This document shows, one piece after another, positions 1 to 8,125 of a stretch of 64,000 bases of DNA. The notes beneath the pieces are model-generated. The model did no database searches and had not been told where the DNA came from. It saw only the letters and a list, made by a program, of their open reading frames with translations. The first letter of the stretch is position 1. Each line of letters starts with the position of its first letter. Origin of the DNA: Deltaproteobacteria bacterium (GTDB lineage Bacteria > Myxococcota_A > UBA796 > SXON01); NCBI GenBank assembly GCA_947490345.1, contig CANLGL010000009.1:50072-114071 (forward strand), written 5' to 3'. The position numbers were made by a program, and so were the translations under genes.

Positions 1-8
1 CGGGCTCC

Positions 9-1535
<1,527 letters not shown>

Positions 1536-1540
1536 TCGGT

Positions 1541-2095
1541 CTATCCAAGTGCGGTGGTGGCGAGGGCAACCTGGAGGGAGTCCAGGCGAGTGCGGAGAGA
1601 GGCGTCGAACACGCGGCTGCCCACGTGCGCGACCATGCCGCCAAGGAGAGAAGGATCGACCTTCAGCTCCAAGATGACCTCTTTGCCGGTAGCGGCAGCG
1701 AGGCTGGCGGCGATCTGCTTTTTCAGGCTGGCCGAGGCCGCGACCGACGTCGTGACCGTGGCACGCACGCGACCGGCGGCGAGGTCGGCGAGGGCGCGGT
1801 ACTCACGCGCCATGTCGGGCAGGGCGATGAAGCGGTTCTTGTCGAGCACGAGGCGCACGAAGCTGGCGAGGGTGGGCAAGAGCCCCAGCTTGGGCAAAAG
1901 CGCTTCGAGCACGGCCTTGCGCTCAGACGGCGTGAGACCGGGGTGGCTCATGACGCCGAGGAGCTGGGCGTCGTCGCGCTGCACGAGGGCCACGAAGGCG
2001 TCGAGCTGTTCGCCGAGCTTGTCGGTATTGCCTTCTTCCTGGCCGAGCGCGAGCAGCGCCTTGGCGTAGCGGCGAGCGAGAGAACCTTCGATCAC
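1541..2095 (-). CDS. atpH: ATP synthase F1 subunit delta
   Basis: This is the delta (OSCP-type) subunit that ties the F1 head to the peripheral stalk. The protein has 184 aa, normal for the family. The N-terminal helical half ([12 protein letters not shown] near the start) and the C-terminal delta signature around [18 protein letters not shown] are both recognisable. Its start overlaps the stop of atpF by four bases (ATGA), so the genes are translationally coupled within the atp operon. Confidence 0.95.
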   Translation of the reverse strand: MIEGSLARRYAKALLALGQEEGNTDKLGEQLDAFVALVQRDDAQLLGVMSHPGLTPSERKAVLEALLPKLGLLPTLASFVRLVLDKNRFIALPDMAREYRALADLAAGRVRATVTTSVAASASLKKQIAASLAAATGKEVILELKVDPSLLGGMVAHVGSRVFDASLRTRLDSLQVALATTALG

Positions 2096-2985
2096 GCGGC
2101 ACCTCCGGCGGGCTTGTCGAGCGCAGCGAGGAACTCAGCCTGGAAGCGGGCCTGGTCTTCCGCCTGGAAGCTGGACTTCACGATCTCTCGGGCGAGGCCA
2201 GCGGCCTGTTCGACCACTTCCTTGCGGATTTCGTTGCGGGCGCGCAGCACTTCTTCCCGCACGGTGCGGGTGGCCGTTTCGCGGATGCGAATGGCGTCGG
2301 CTTCCGCGCGCTCGCGAATCCGCACGCCCTCGGCTTCGGCGTCGCGGGTGGCGTCCGCCTTCATGTCTTCGATGCGACGCTCGAGCCCGGCCAGCTTCTC
2401 TTCGATCTCGTGGTATTCCTTCTGCGCCTCGCCTTTGGCGCGGGCAGATTCGTCAAGGTCGCGGCGAACGATGTTGGCGCGGTTGCCGAGCGCGTCCATG
2501 ACCGGGCGGCGGCCGGCCACGATGACCAGCAGCAGAAACAGGACGAAGTTGCTGGCCTGATAGCCGACGAGCTCCCAGTCCATCTTGGCGTCGTGACCGC
2601 GTTCGTGGGCCGCGCCTTCGTGGGCCGCACCTTCGTGGGCGACCGGAGCGCCGTGGCCCGCCGCAGCCTCGTGGCCGGCCGGCGCGTCGTGCTCGGGCGC
2701 CGGATGGTCGTGGGGCGCGGCATGGTCGTGAGGCGCGGCATGATCGTGCCCCTCTTGTGCGTAGGCGGGAGCGGTAAAGTAGAGCATCGTCCCTCCGGCG
2801 GCGGCGCCCAGGGCCATGCAAAGGCCAGCGGCATTGCCGGACGGAGAGGGCGAGAGCGCCACGCGCGGCGCGCTACCCGCGCGCCGCGCGCCGCAGGCCG
2901 GAAACCGAAGGTTGGAGGCCGGAGGGAATGGCGCGGTAGGGGGAGAGGACGCTTCGGCCTTTCCCCCCTTGTCAGGACCTTGCAT
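2092..2985 (-). CDS. atpF: ATP synthase F0 subunit b with a His-rich N-terminal extension
   Basis: This is the peripheral-stalk b subunit. The chosen ATG overlaps the TGA of the preceding b' gene (TGATG) and has GGAGG four bases upstream, giving a 297-aa protein. Residues 1-50 are encoded by an intergenic-type repeat (2850-2969, antisense). Then come a signal-like hydrophobic stretch ending FTAPAYA, a roughly 55-residue stretch with 13 His (EGHDHAAPHDHAAPHDH and onward), a transmembrane helix (NFVLFLLLVIVAG) and a long charged coiled coil. Deltaproteobacterial b subunits such as that of Geobacter also carry a signal-like start and a short His-containing linker (recalled); here that part is expanded. 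An internal ATG at 2817 is an alternative start but lacks a Shine-Dalgarno. Confidence 0.9.
   Translation of the reverse strand: MQGPDKGGKAEASSPPTAPFPPASNLRFPACGARRAGSAPRVALSPSPSGNAAGLCMALGAAAGGTMLYFTAPAYAQEGHDHAAPHDHAAPHDHPAPEHDAPAGHEAAAGHGAPVAHEGAAHEGAAHERGHDAKMDWELVGYQASNFVLFLLLVIVAGRRPVMDALGNRANIVRRDLDESARAKGEAQKEYHEIEEKLAGLERRIEDMKADATRDAEAEGVRIRERAEADAIRIRETATRTVREEVLRARNEIRKEVVEQAAGLAREIVKSSFQAEDQARFQAEFLAALDKPAGGAA
2850..2969 (+). repeat. Triple-hairpin dispersed repeat, copy A (inside atpF 5' end)
   Basis: This is one of four related copies (others at 10516, 11408 and 48645). Hairpin 1 has an 11-bp perfect stem at 2862-2872/2880-2890. Hairpin 2 (2896-2920) is GGCC, an internal loop GGA/GGA, then AACC-GAA-GGTT. 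Hairpin 3 is GGGGGAGAGG paired with CCTTTCCCCC, with one G-U pair. In this copy the element lies antisense within the translated N-terminus of atpF. Confidence 0.85.
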
Positions 2986-3431
2986 CACGCCTCCACCGAG
3001 GGGATGGCGCGACCCAGAGCGCGGGACGCCATGTCTTGCGCGATCGAGCGCGCCATGCGACCTACTTCCTCGCGGGCCAGCGCCGCCTCACCCTGGAGGA
3101 CCGCCAGCTCGTCCGCGATGTGCCGGTCGGACAACGCCCGAGAAGCGGCGACCTGCTTGGCGCAGGCGGCCTGCGCCTCCGACCGGCGGGCGGCGCGGAA
3201 CTCGGCGACTTCGGTGTGGGCGCGCACCAAGGCGGCATCCCACTGTTGCAGCTTCAGTCCCGCCTTTTCCTTGAGCGCCTCGGCCGAGGCCCGTTCACCC
3301 ACTGTCGCCGCTTTGCGGGCGGCCAGGTAGGCGAGCATCGGTTTGAACAAGATCATCTGCAGCCCTGCCAAAACCGTGAAGAGCGGCAGCAGCTGCAGGA
3401 GCACCAACGACAAGTCGGGATTGATGTTCAT
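2985..3431 (-). CDS. atpF': ATP synthase F0 subunit b' (second b-type stalk subunit)
   Basis: This is a second b-type peripheral-stalk subunit of 148 aa. An N-terminal membrane helix (LSLVLLQLLPLFTVLAGLQM) is followed by FKPMLAYLAARK and a charged coiled coil, the pattern of b/b' subunits. A longer reading frame begins at 3485, but the ATG at 3431 places the membrane helix at the N-terminus as usual. It is the first gene of the operon visible here; atpB and atpE are not adjacent, so the F0 genes are split. Its stop overlaps the atpF start as TGATG. It is divergent from the methyltransferase at 3523. Confidence 0.85.
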   Translation of the reverse strand: MNINPDLSLVLLQLLPLFTVLAGLQMILFKPMLAYLAARKAATVGERASAEALKEKAGLKLQQWDAALVRAHTEVAEFRAARRSEAQAACAKQVAASRALSDRHIADELAVLQGEAALAREEVGRMARSIAQDMASRALGRAIPSVEA

Positions 3432-3522
3432 GGTCTCAAGGGCGGGCAGGGGCGCGCGACTAACCGTCGCCGCCTCCGGAGGCAAGGCAGTTCGGGCGGC
3501 CGCGGCGGGTTAGCCGAAGCGC

Positions 3523-4563
3523 ATGAAACGACGTCTGCTCGACTGGCTCGCCTGCCCCGCCTGCGGGGACGCTCGCCTGGCGCTAGAAGCAAAAACAACC
3601 GAAAATCGCCGCGTCTACGTCGGGCACTGGACCCCCGGCGAGGTCGTCCCCGGCCTGGCTGACGGCGAGGTGGAGGAGGTCCTCGACGGCACGCTGAGCT
3701 GCCGGGGCTGCCACGCGCAGTACCCGATCACCGATGGGATTCCCCGGATGATGGTGGCTGGCAGCGAGGTGGGTGTCGCGACCGGGCACAAGTGGACTGA
3801 GTTCAAGGCCGCCGTGCCCGAGTTCGAGAAGAACTTTCTCGACATCGCCTCGCCGCTCGGCGCCGGCGACTTCACCGGGCGCCTGGTCCTCGACGCCGGC
3901 TGTGGCTTCGGTCGCAACGCCCTCTTCGCGGCGCGGTACGGGGCGGAGGTCGTGGCCTTCGACAACTCCGCAGAGGCGGTCGCCAGCTGCCAGACGAACC
4001 TCGACGGTGCCGTACGCGCCCACGTGGTCCAAGGTGATGTGGAGCGGCCACCCTTCCGCCGCGGCCTCTTCGACCTGGTCTATTGCTACGGCGTCCTCCA
4101 CCACGTGCGGGACGCCCGCTCCATTTTTCGCACGCTCGGCGAGCTGGCCCGCCCCGGCGGGCGGCTCTCGATCTGGGTGTACGGCCCCCGTCAGGGATCG
4201 ATGCGTGTCGCGACAGGCGCGCTGCGTGGCGCGGCTTCCGCGATGTCGGCGGAGCAGCTGCACACCTTCTCCAAGGTTGTGGCCGCTGGACTCCGGGCGT
4301 TCTCGCACACGCCCTACCGCTTCCTCAGTCCGATTCCGCCGTTCGGTTTTGTGCTCTCCCACCTTCCCGTGCACGACCATCACCGCTGGCCCTTCGACGT
4401 GGTGGTCGCGGACATCTACGATCGGCTCAGGGTGCCCGTCATCGCCTACTTCACGGGCGAGGAGGTCGAGCGTTGGTACGCCGAAGCGGGGTACGCCGAC
4501 ATCCACGTGACCAGGCGCGTGGCGAACACCGAGAGCTTCCGCGGTTTGGGGACGCGGCGGTAA
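3523..4563 (+). CDS. SAM-dependent methyltransferase with N-terminal Trm112-like zinc ribbon
   Basis: This is a predicted class I methyltransferase of 346 aa. The N-terminus is a Trm112-like zinc ribbon with C11/C14 and C60/C63 (CPAC and CRGC) followed by QYPITDGIP. The SAM-binding motif I, VLDAGCGFG, lies at about residues 122-130, motif II ends in FDNS, and YCYGVLHHV is a typical post-II segment. This layout is common in methyltransferase type 11 proteins of lipid, quinone or natural-product pathways; the substrate cannot be read from the sequence. TAGCCG lies six bases before the ATG and no Shine-Dalgarno is seen, so the mRNA may be leaderless. Confidence 0.85.
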   Translation: MKRRLLDWLACPACGDARLALEAKTTENRRVYVGHWTPGEVVPGLADGEVEEVLDGTLSCRGCHAQYPITDGIPRMMVAGSEVGVATGHKWTEFKAAVPEFEKNFLDIASPLGAGDFTGRLVLDAGCGFGRNALFAARYGAEVVAFDNSAEAVASCQTNLDGAVRAHVVQGDVERPPFRRGLFDLVYCYGVLHHVRDARSIFRTLGELARPGGRLSIWVYGPRQGSMRVATGALRGAASAMSAEQLHTFSKVVAAGLRAFSHTPYRFLSPIPPFGFVLSHLPVHDHHRWPFDVVVADIYDRLRVPVIAYFTGEEVERWYAEAGYADIHVTRRVANTESFRGLGTRR

Positions 4564-4576
4564 CGAGGCTTCGCGC

Positions 4577-4582
4577 TACATT
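4577..4582 (+). promoter_or_regulatory. -10-like box for a leaderless GH16 lipoprotein mRNA
   Basis: TACATT ends six bases before the ATG at 4589, placing a transcription start at or next to the start codon. No Shine-Dalgarno is visible. Confidence 0.45.
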
Positions 4583-4588
4583 GGCGCG

Positions 4589-5359
4589 ATGTTCTTGACC
4601 CTCCTCGTCGCCTGCGATCCGGGCGCGACCGACTCCGCAGACTCCGCCGCCGATTCAGGCGACACGGCCGACACTGGCTCTGACACGGGCTCCGACACCG
4701 CCGACACCGCCGACACCGCTCGCGACCTGCTCTTCGACGAGCCCTTCGACGCGCTGGACACGCGCAAGTGGCTCGCGGCCGACTGGAAGCTCGGCGAGAC
4801 GCAGTTCGATCCCCGGAACGCCCGAATTGCCAACGGCGGGCTGAACCTGCTCCACGGAAGCGATGGCGCCGGCGGCTGGACCGGCGCCGAGGTCTACACC
4901 GCCGAACTCTTCCACAGCGGCATCTTCACCGCGCGCGTCTTCGGCCCGAAGGAGCCCGGAACCCTCTGTGCTTTCTTCTTTTACGGCGAAAACGCCGGCA
5001 TCGTGAACGAGATCGACGTCGAGCTGATGGACGGCGTCGCATGGTTCGCGGTCTACCGGGACTGGACCGAGGCCGACGGCTACGAGCAGAGCGCCACCCA
5101 TCGCAGCGCCTCCTGGCCCTTCCCGGACGGCTTCGACGTGGCGGCGGCGCACGAGTACCGCGTGGACTGGCGTGCCGACGATGTCGCCTTCTACGTCGAT
5201 GGCAGCGAGGTCGCAGCGCTGGCGATGGTCCCCAACGCCGAGCTCGCCATCCACCTCAACCACTGGACCTCGAGCACGAGGCCCGAGGTACACTACCCCC
5301 CCGCTGACAGGCTCATGTGTCGGATCGACGGGGTGCAGGGGGCGGTGTTGCCGAGGTAG
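4589..5359 (+). CDS. Glycoside hydrolase family 16-like lipoprotein
   Basis: This is a predicted secreted beta-glucan or galactan hydrolase of 256 aa. An extremely short lipoprotein signal (MFLTLLVA, Cys9) is followed by an Asp/Thr/Ser-rich linker (residues 13-44, GSDTGSDTADTADTA) and a concanavalin-like domain. The GH16 catalytic signature EIDVE is at residues 141-145 (nucleophile E, helper D, acid/base E), so the active site looks intact. The start is supported by TACATT six bases upstream and by the absence of an in-frame alternative between that box and the ATG. The family call rests on the active-site motif and domain layout; the substrate is unknown. Confidence 0.75.
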   Translation: MFLTLLVACDPGATDSADSAADSGDTADTGSDTGSDTADTADTARDLLFDEPFDALDTRKWLAADWKLGETQFDPRNARIANGGLNLLHGSDGAGGWTGAEVYTAELFHSGIFTARVFGPKEPGTLCAFFFYGENAGIVNEIDVELMDGVAWFAVYRDWTEADGYEQSATHRSASWPFPDGFDVAAAHEYRVDWRADDVAFYVDGSEVAALAMVPNAELAIHLNHWTSSTRPEVHYPPADRLMCRIDGVQGAVLPR

Positions 5360-5448
5360 GGGGCGGATGGGTCTGGGCGGCGCGCCAGGACCGGGCGTCT
5401 CGTCAGACAGGCGATGGGGCGCGTCGCGGCGGGCTTCGGGTGCTGTGC

Positions 5449-5454
5449 TACTCT
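5449..5454 (+). promoter_or_regulatory. -10-like box for a leaderless ferritin-like gene mRNA
   Basis: TACTCT ends six bases before the ATG at 5461, the same spacing as upstream of the preceding gene. No Shine-Dalgarno is present. Confidence 0.4.
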
Positions 5455-5460
5455 GCGGCG

Positions 5461-6489
5461 ATGGACCACGCTGATCTCCGCAGACGCCTGCTCCTCGCGA
5501 TCGGCGTCGTGGCGCTCCCGGTGGCCGCGCACGCGTTCGACAGCGCCGAGGACGCGGAGGTCAAGCAAACGGTCTGTATCCAAGGCGACTTCGACACCGG
5601 ATGCCCGGACTCGGCCGACGTGGAGCGGCTGCGCGAGGGCGACTGTCCGGCCGTTCCCGAGCCCGGGCCGGGGACGCTGACAAATGGGGTGTGCTGCTAC
5701 GAAGTCGTCCAGGGCACGTGTGGGATGGGATGCAGCTGCGCCCACGGTCGTCCGATGTTGCGGGAGTCCCGCCCGCTGCTGGCTGGGCTCGCTACAACCC
5801 GCTGGCAGGATGCATCGCTGGCCCGGCCTGACCTCAGCGGCCTGAACACCCTCGAGCGCGGTCGACTCGCTCGTTTCTGGGCGAGTGTGGGCGCGCATGA
5901 ACACAGCTCCATCGCGGCGTTTCACCGGGTGGCGCTGGAGTTGCTCGCACATGGCGCGCCAGAGAAGCTCCTCGCGGCCAGCCAGCGAGCGGCGCTCGAC
6001 GAGGCGCGGCACGCGCGGCACGCGTTCACGTTTGCCAGCCATTTCGCGGGGGCGACCATCGGGCCCGCGGCGCTCCCGCTCGGCGCGACCGTCGACATCG
6101 CCACGACGCTGGAGGCGCTCGCCGTCCGCACGGTCCGCGAAGGGTGCGTAGAGGAGACGATGTCCTTGCTCGCCGCCGAGCGGATGTTGGCCGAGTCCCG
6201 TGACCCCGCGGTCCGTCACGTGCTGAGCGCCCTGGTTCGGGACGAGAGGCGCCACGTCGACCTCGCCTGGCGGACCGTGCGGTGGGCGATCGACAGCGGT
6301 GGCCGCACCGTCTGTGACGCTGTCGCCGTCGCGTTCGCAGAGGCCCGGGCGCCCGTTCCCACCGACGCGGAGCCGCTCTCGCCGCGCCTGGCCGCGTGGG
6401 GGGCGATCTCGGACGAGCGGCTGTGCCATGCCGCGGCCGCTGGTCTGCACGCGCTGATTCGGCCTGTGGCGGCGCAGCTGTCGGCCTGA
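5461..6489 (+). CDS. Secreted protein with a C-terminal ferritin-like diiron domain
   Basis: The protein has 342 aa. The chosen ATG gives a clear signal peptide (RRRLLLAIGVVALPVAAHA); a longer frame from 5317 would bury it. Residues 39-93 form a Cys-rich segment with eight Cys. Residues 135-285 are a four-helix ferritin-like domain with candidate diiron ligands E147 (AHEHSS), E181/H184 (DEARH), E231 or E232 (CVEET) and E262/H265 (DERRH), i.e. two ExxH motifs. The fold and ligands suggest a di-metal oxidase or rubrerythrin-like role outside the cytoplasm. The substrate is not identifiable. Confidence 0.75.
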   Translation: MDHADLRRRLLLAIGVVALPVAAHAFDSAEDAEVKQTVCIQGDFDTGCPDSADVERLREGDCPAVPEPGPGTLTNGVCCYEVVQGTCGMGCSCAHGRPMLRESRPLLAGLATTRWQDASLARPDLSGLNTLERGRLARFWASVGAHEHSSIAAFHRVALELLAHGAPEKLLAASQRAALDEARHARHAFTFASHFAGATIGPAALPLGATVDIATTLEALAVRTVREGCVEETMSLLAAERMLAESRDPAVRHVLSALVRDERRHVDLAWRTVRWAIDSGGRTVCDAVAVAFAEARAPVPTDAEPLSPRLAAWGAISDERLCHAAAAGLHALIRPVAAQLSA

Positions 6490-6622
6490 CGGCGCTCAGC
6501 CGATCGCAGACGATGCAATCGGGGTCCTCGTCCGCGGGGCAGGCGGAGTCGCACACCTCGTCCGCCGCCGCACTCGGCAGCCCCGGTGTCGCGGTCGGGT
6601 GCGCAGCGGCTCCCGACACAGA

Positions 6623-6668
6623 TGAACCGATGTGGGCAGGATCCCCCACATCCTGCCGACTTGGTTCA
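6623..6668. repeat. 46-nt inverted unit, copy 1
   Basis: The outer arms are TGAACC and GGTTCA. An inner stem GGCAGGAT/ATCCTGCC encloses the loop CCCCCAC, so the whole unit can fold as one long hairpin. Confidence 0.8.
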
Positions 6669-6674
6669 CGCTCC

Positions 6675-6721
6675 TGAACCGAAGTGAGCACGATCCCCCA
6701 CATCCTGCCGACTTTGGTTCA
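6675..6721. repeat. 47-nt inverted unit, copy 2
   Basis: The arms are TGAACCGAAGT and ACTTtGGTTCA (one mismatch). The centre shares GATCCCCCACATCCTGCCG with copy 1. Confidence 0.8.
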
Positions 6722-6738
6722 CGATTCAGGGACTTCGA

Positions 6739-6785
6739 TGAACTGAAGTGACCATGATCTGGGGGATCTTACCGACTTCGGTTCA
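6739..6785. repeat. 47-nt inverted unit, copy 3
   Basis: The arms are TGAACTGAAGT and ACTTCGGTTCA, almost perfectly complementary. The centre has diverged and carries GATC-TGGG-GGATC instead of the copy 1 inner stem. Confidence 0.75.
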
Positions 6786-6891
6786 TAGGCCGCCTGGACT
6801 GCCGCGTGAAATCCGGTGAGCACCACCGCCGCGAACGCCTCGGCCGCCCTCACATATTCTCCAGTTATCAAGCGTATAATTGACACGTCGC

Positions 6892-6922
6892 GAGAATCCT
6901 GAAGTCAAAGTTCAGGATTCTC
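6892..6922. repeat. 12-bp perfect hairpin downstream of the radical SAM operon
   Basis: GAGAATCCTGAA (6892-6903) and TTCAGGATTCTC (6911-6922) enclose a seven-base loop. It lies 28 bases beyond the stop of the minus-strand operon but has no T-run on either strand, so it is a terminator-like or mRNA-end structure at best. TATAAT at 6874-6879 lies just before it on the plus strand. Confidence 0.65.
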
Positions 6923-6949
6923 ATGCCATACAATTACCCCGCGATCAAC

Positions 6950-8125
6950 CTACTTTGCTACCTGCGGCACGATGTCGACCTGTTCGTATTTCGCCCACTT
7001 CTCGGCCTCTTCCCAGGGCGCGGGGTCGACGACCTTGGCGGTGACGGCCATCTTGCTGGCTTCGAAGAAACCTTCGATGGTGCGGAACATGTAGCTGTTG
7101 TCGATCCAGCAGGCGCGCATGCAGCCCTCGCAGCTGCCCGCCTCCAGCAGCCGCTTCCGCTCGTAGTCCTGGGAGTGGAAGTACTCCTCGAACTTCGGGT
7201 CCAGAAAATGCATGTGTTGGTGTTCGGTGCGATGGCAGACGGCGAACTGTCCGTTGGGTGACACGCTGAAATACAGGCGACCGGCGTCGCAACCCTCGGC
7301 GGGGAAGCGGCCGGTCTTCAGATACATCTTGCTGGCTTCGAGGTAGGGCGTACTGTTGAGGATCGGCCAGCCCTCCTTCTTCATCTTCAAGAGCTCGTCG
7401 TAGGCCCGGTCGATGCGATCCTGGACCAGCTGCGCGCTGTCGGTGACGTTGAGGCCCATCTCCGGGCGGTGCCGGACGAAGCGAGCTTCCCAATTGCGAA
7501 CGCCGTCTTTGGCCTCGGCCAACAGCTCGATGGGCAAGAACGAGATGTGAAAGCCGATCGCCGCCGCGAACTTCACCATCTCGGGCAGCTCTTCGAGGTT
7601 CAGATTGCTCACGACGCAGTTGATGCTGGGGAGCCCGTTGGTGCCCTTGACGAGCTGCCCGATCGTCGTCATGGAGCGCACCGCCGCGTCCCAGGAGCCC
7701 GGCGCCTCGCAGATGTAGTCAAAACGGGCCGGATAGAGGGAGTCCAGCGAGATCGAGAAGCTCTTGACGCCGTACCGGACGGTCTTCTCCAGGCGTTCGG
7801 CGCTGACGCCGACGCCGTTGGTGAGCACCCGGGTCTGAAGGCCGGCGTCGACAAAACACTTCGCCGCTTCTTCCAGGTAGTCGCAGGCGTACGGCTCGCC
7901 GCCGCCGATTGAGAGCTGCACCACGCCGAGCCGCTTCATGCGCTGCGCCATCATCTCGATCTGCGGAATCTCCAGCTCTTCCTTGCGGTTTCCGTAGCGC
8001 CAGATGCCGCACATCTTGCAGGTGAGGTTGCAGCGGTGGGTGATGCCGTAGTGGGCATAGACCGGCACGCGCCGGGTGACGAAGGCTTCGGCCACTCGGG
8101 CATATCCGCGTACATCGAGCTTCAT
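6950..8125 (-). CDS. Radical SAM enzyme with SPASM-like C-terminus
   Basis: The protein has 391 aa. The radical SAM [4Fe-4S] motif is C32-NLT-C36-KM-C39, followed by the SAM-binding GGGEPY. The C-terminus has additional Cys (CDAGRLYFSVSPNGQFAVC, then CEGCMRAC) resembling a SPASM or twitch auxiliary cluster domain. The ATG overlaps the TGA of the upstream radical SAM gene (ATGA), so both are translated from one message with the DegT-type aminotransferase. The product of this three-gene set is not recognisable. No precursor peptide is seen nearby, which argues against, but does not exclude, a peptide-modifying role. Confidence 0.85.
   Translation of the reverse strand: MKLDVRGYARVAEAFVTRRVPVYAHYGITHRCNLTCKMCGIWRYGNRKEELEIPQIEMMAQRMKRLGVVQLSIGGGEPYACDYLEEAAKCFVDAGLQTRVLTNGVGVSAERLEKTVRYGVKSFSISLDSLYPARFDYICEAPGSWDAAVRSMTTIGQLVKGTNGLPSINCVVSNLNLEELPEMVKFAAAIGFHISFLPIELLAEAKDGVRNWEARFVRHRPEMGLNVTDSAQLVQDRIDRAYDELLKMKKEGWPILNSTPYLEASKMYLKTGRFPAEGCDAGRLYFSVSPNGQFAVCHRTEHQHMHFLDPKFEEYFHSQDYERKRLLEAGSCEGCMRACWIDNSYMFRTIEGFFEASKMAVTAKVVDPAPWEEAEKWAKYEQVDIVPQVAK

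Larger units (their letters stand above)
6490..6949. other. 460-bp intergenic region with tandem inverted units and a perfect hairpin
   Basis: This gap lies between two convergent genes and holds no credible coding sequence. It carries three tandem 46-47-nt inverted units (6623-6785) and a 12-bp perfect hairpin (6892-6922). The part after 6840 is clearly more AT-rich than its surroundings and contains a perfect TATAAT at 6874-6879. Confidence 0.8.

Noticed and set aside
6623..6785. The tandem units as a CRISPR array
   Set aside because: The units are only three, are themselves inverted repeats, and are separated by 6-17 bases rather than by uniform 30-bp unique spacers. No cas genes are nearby.
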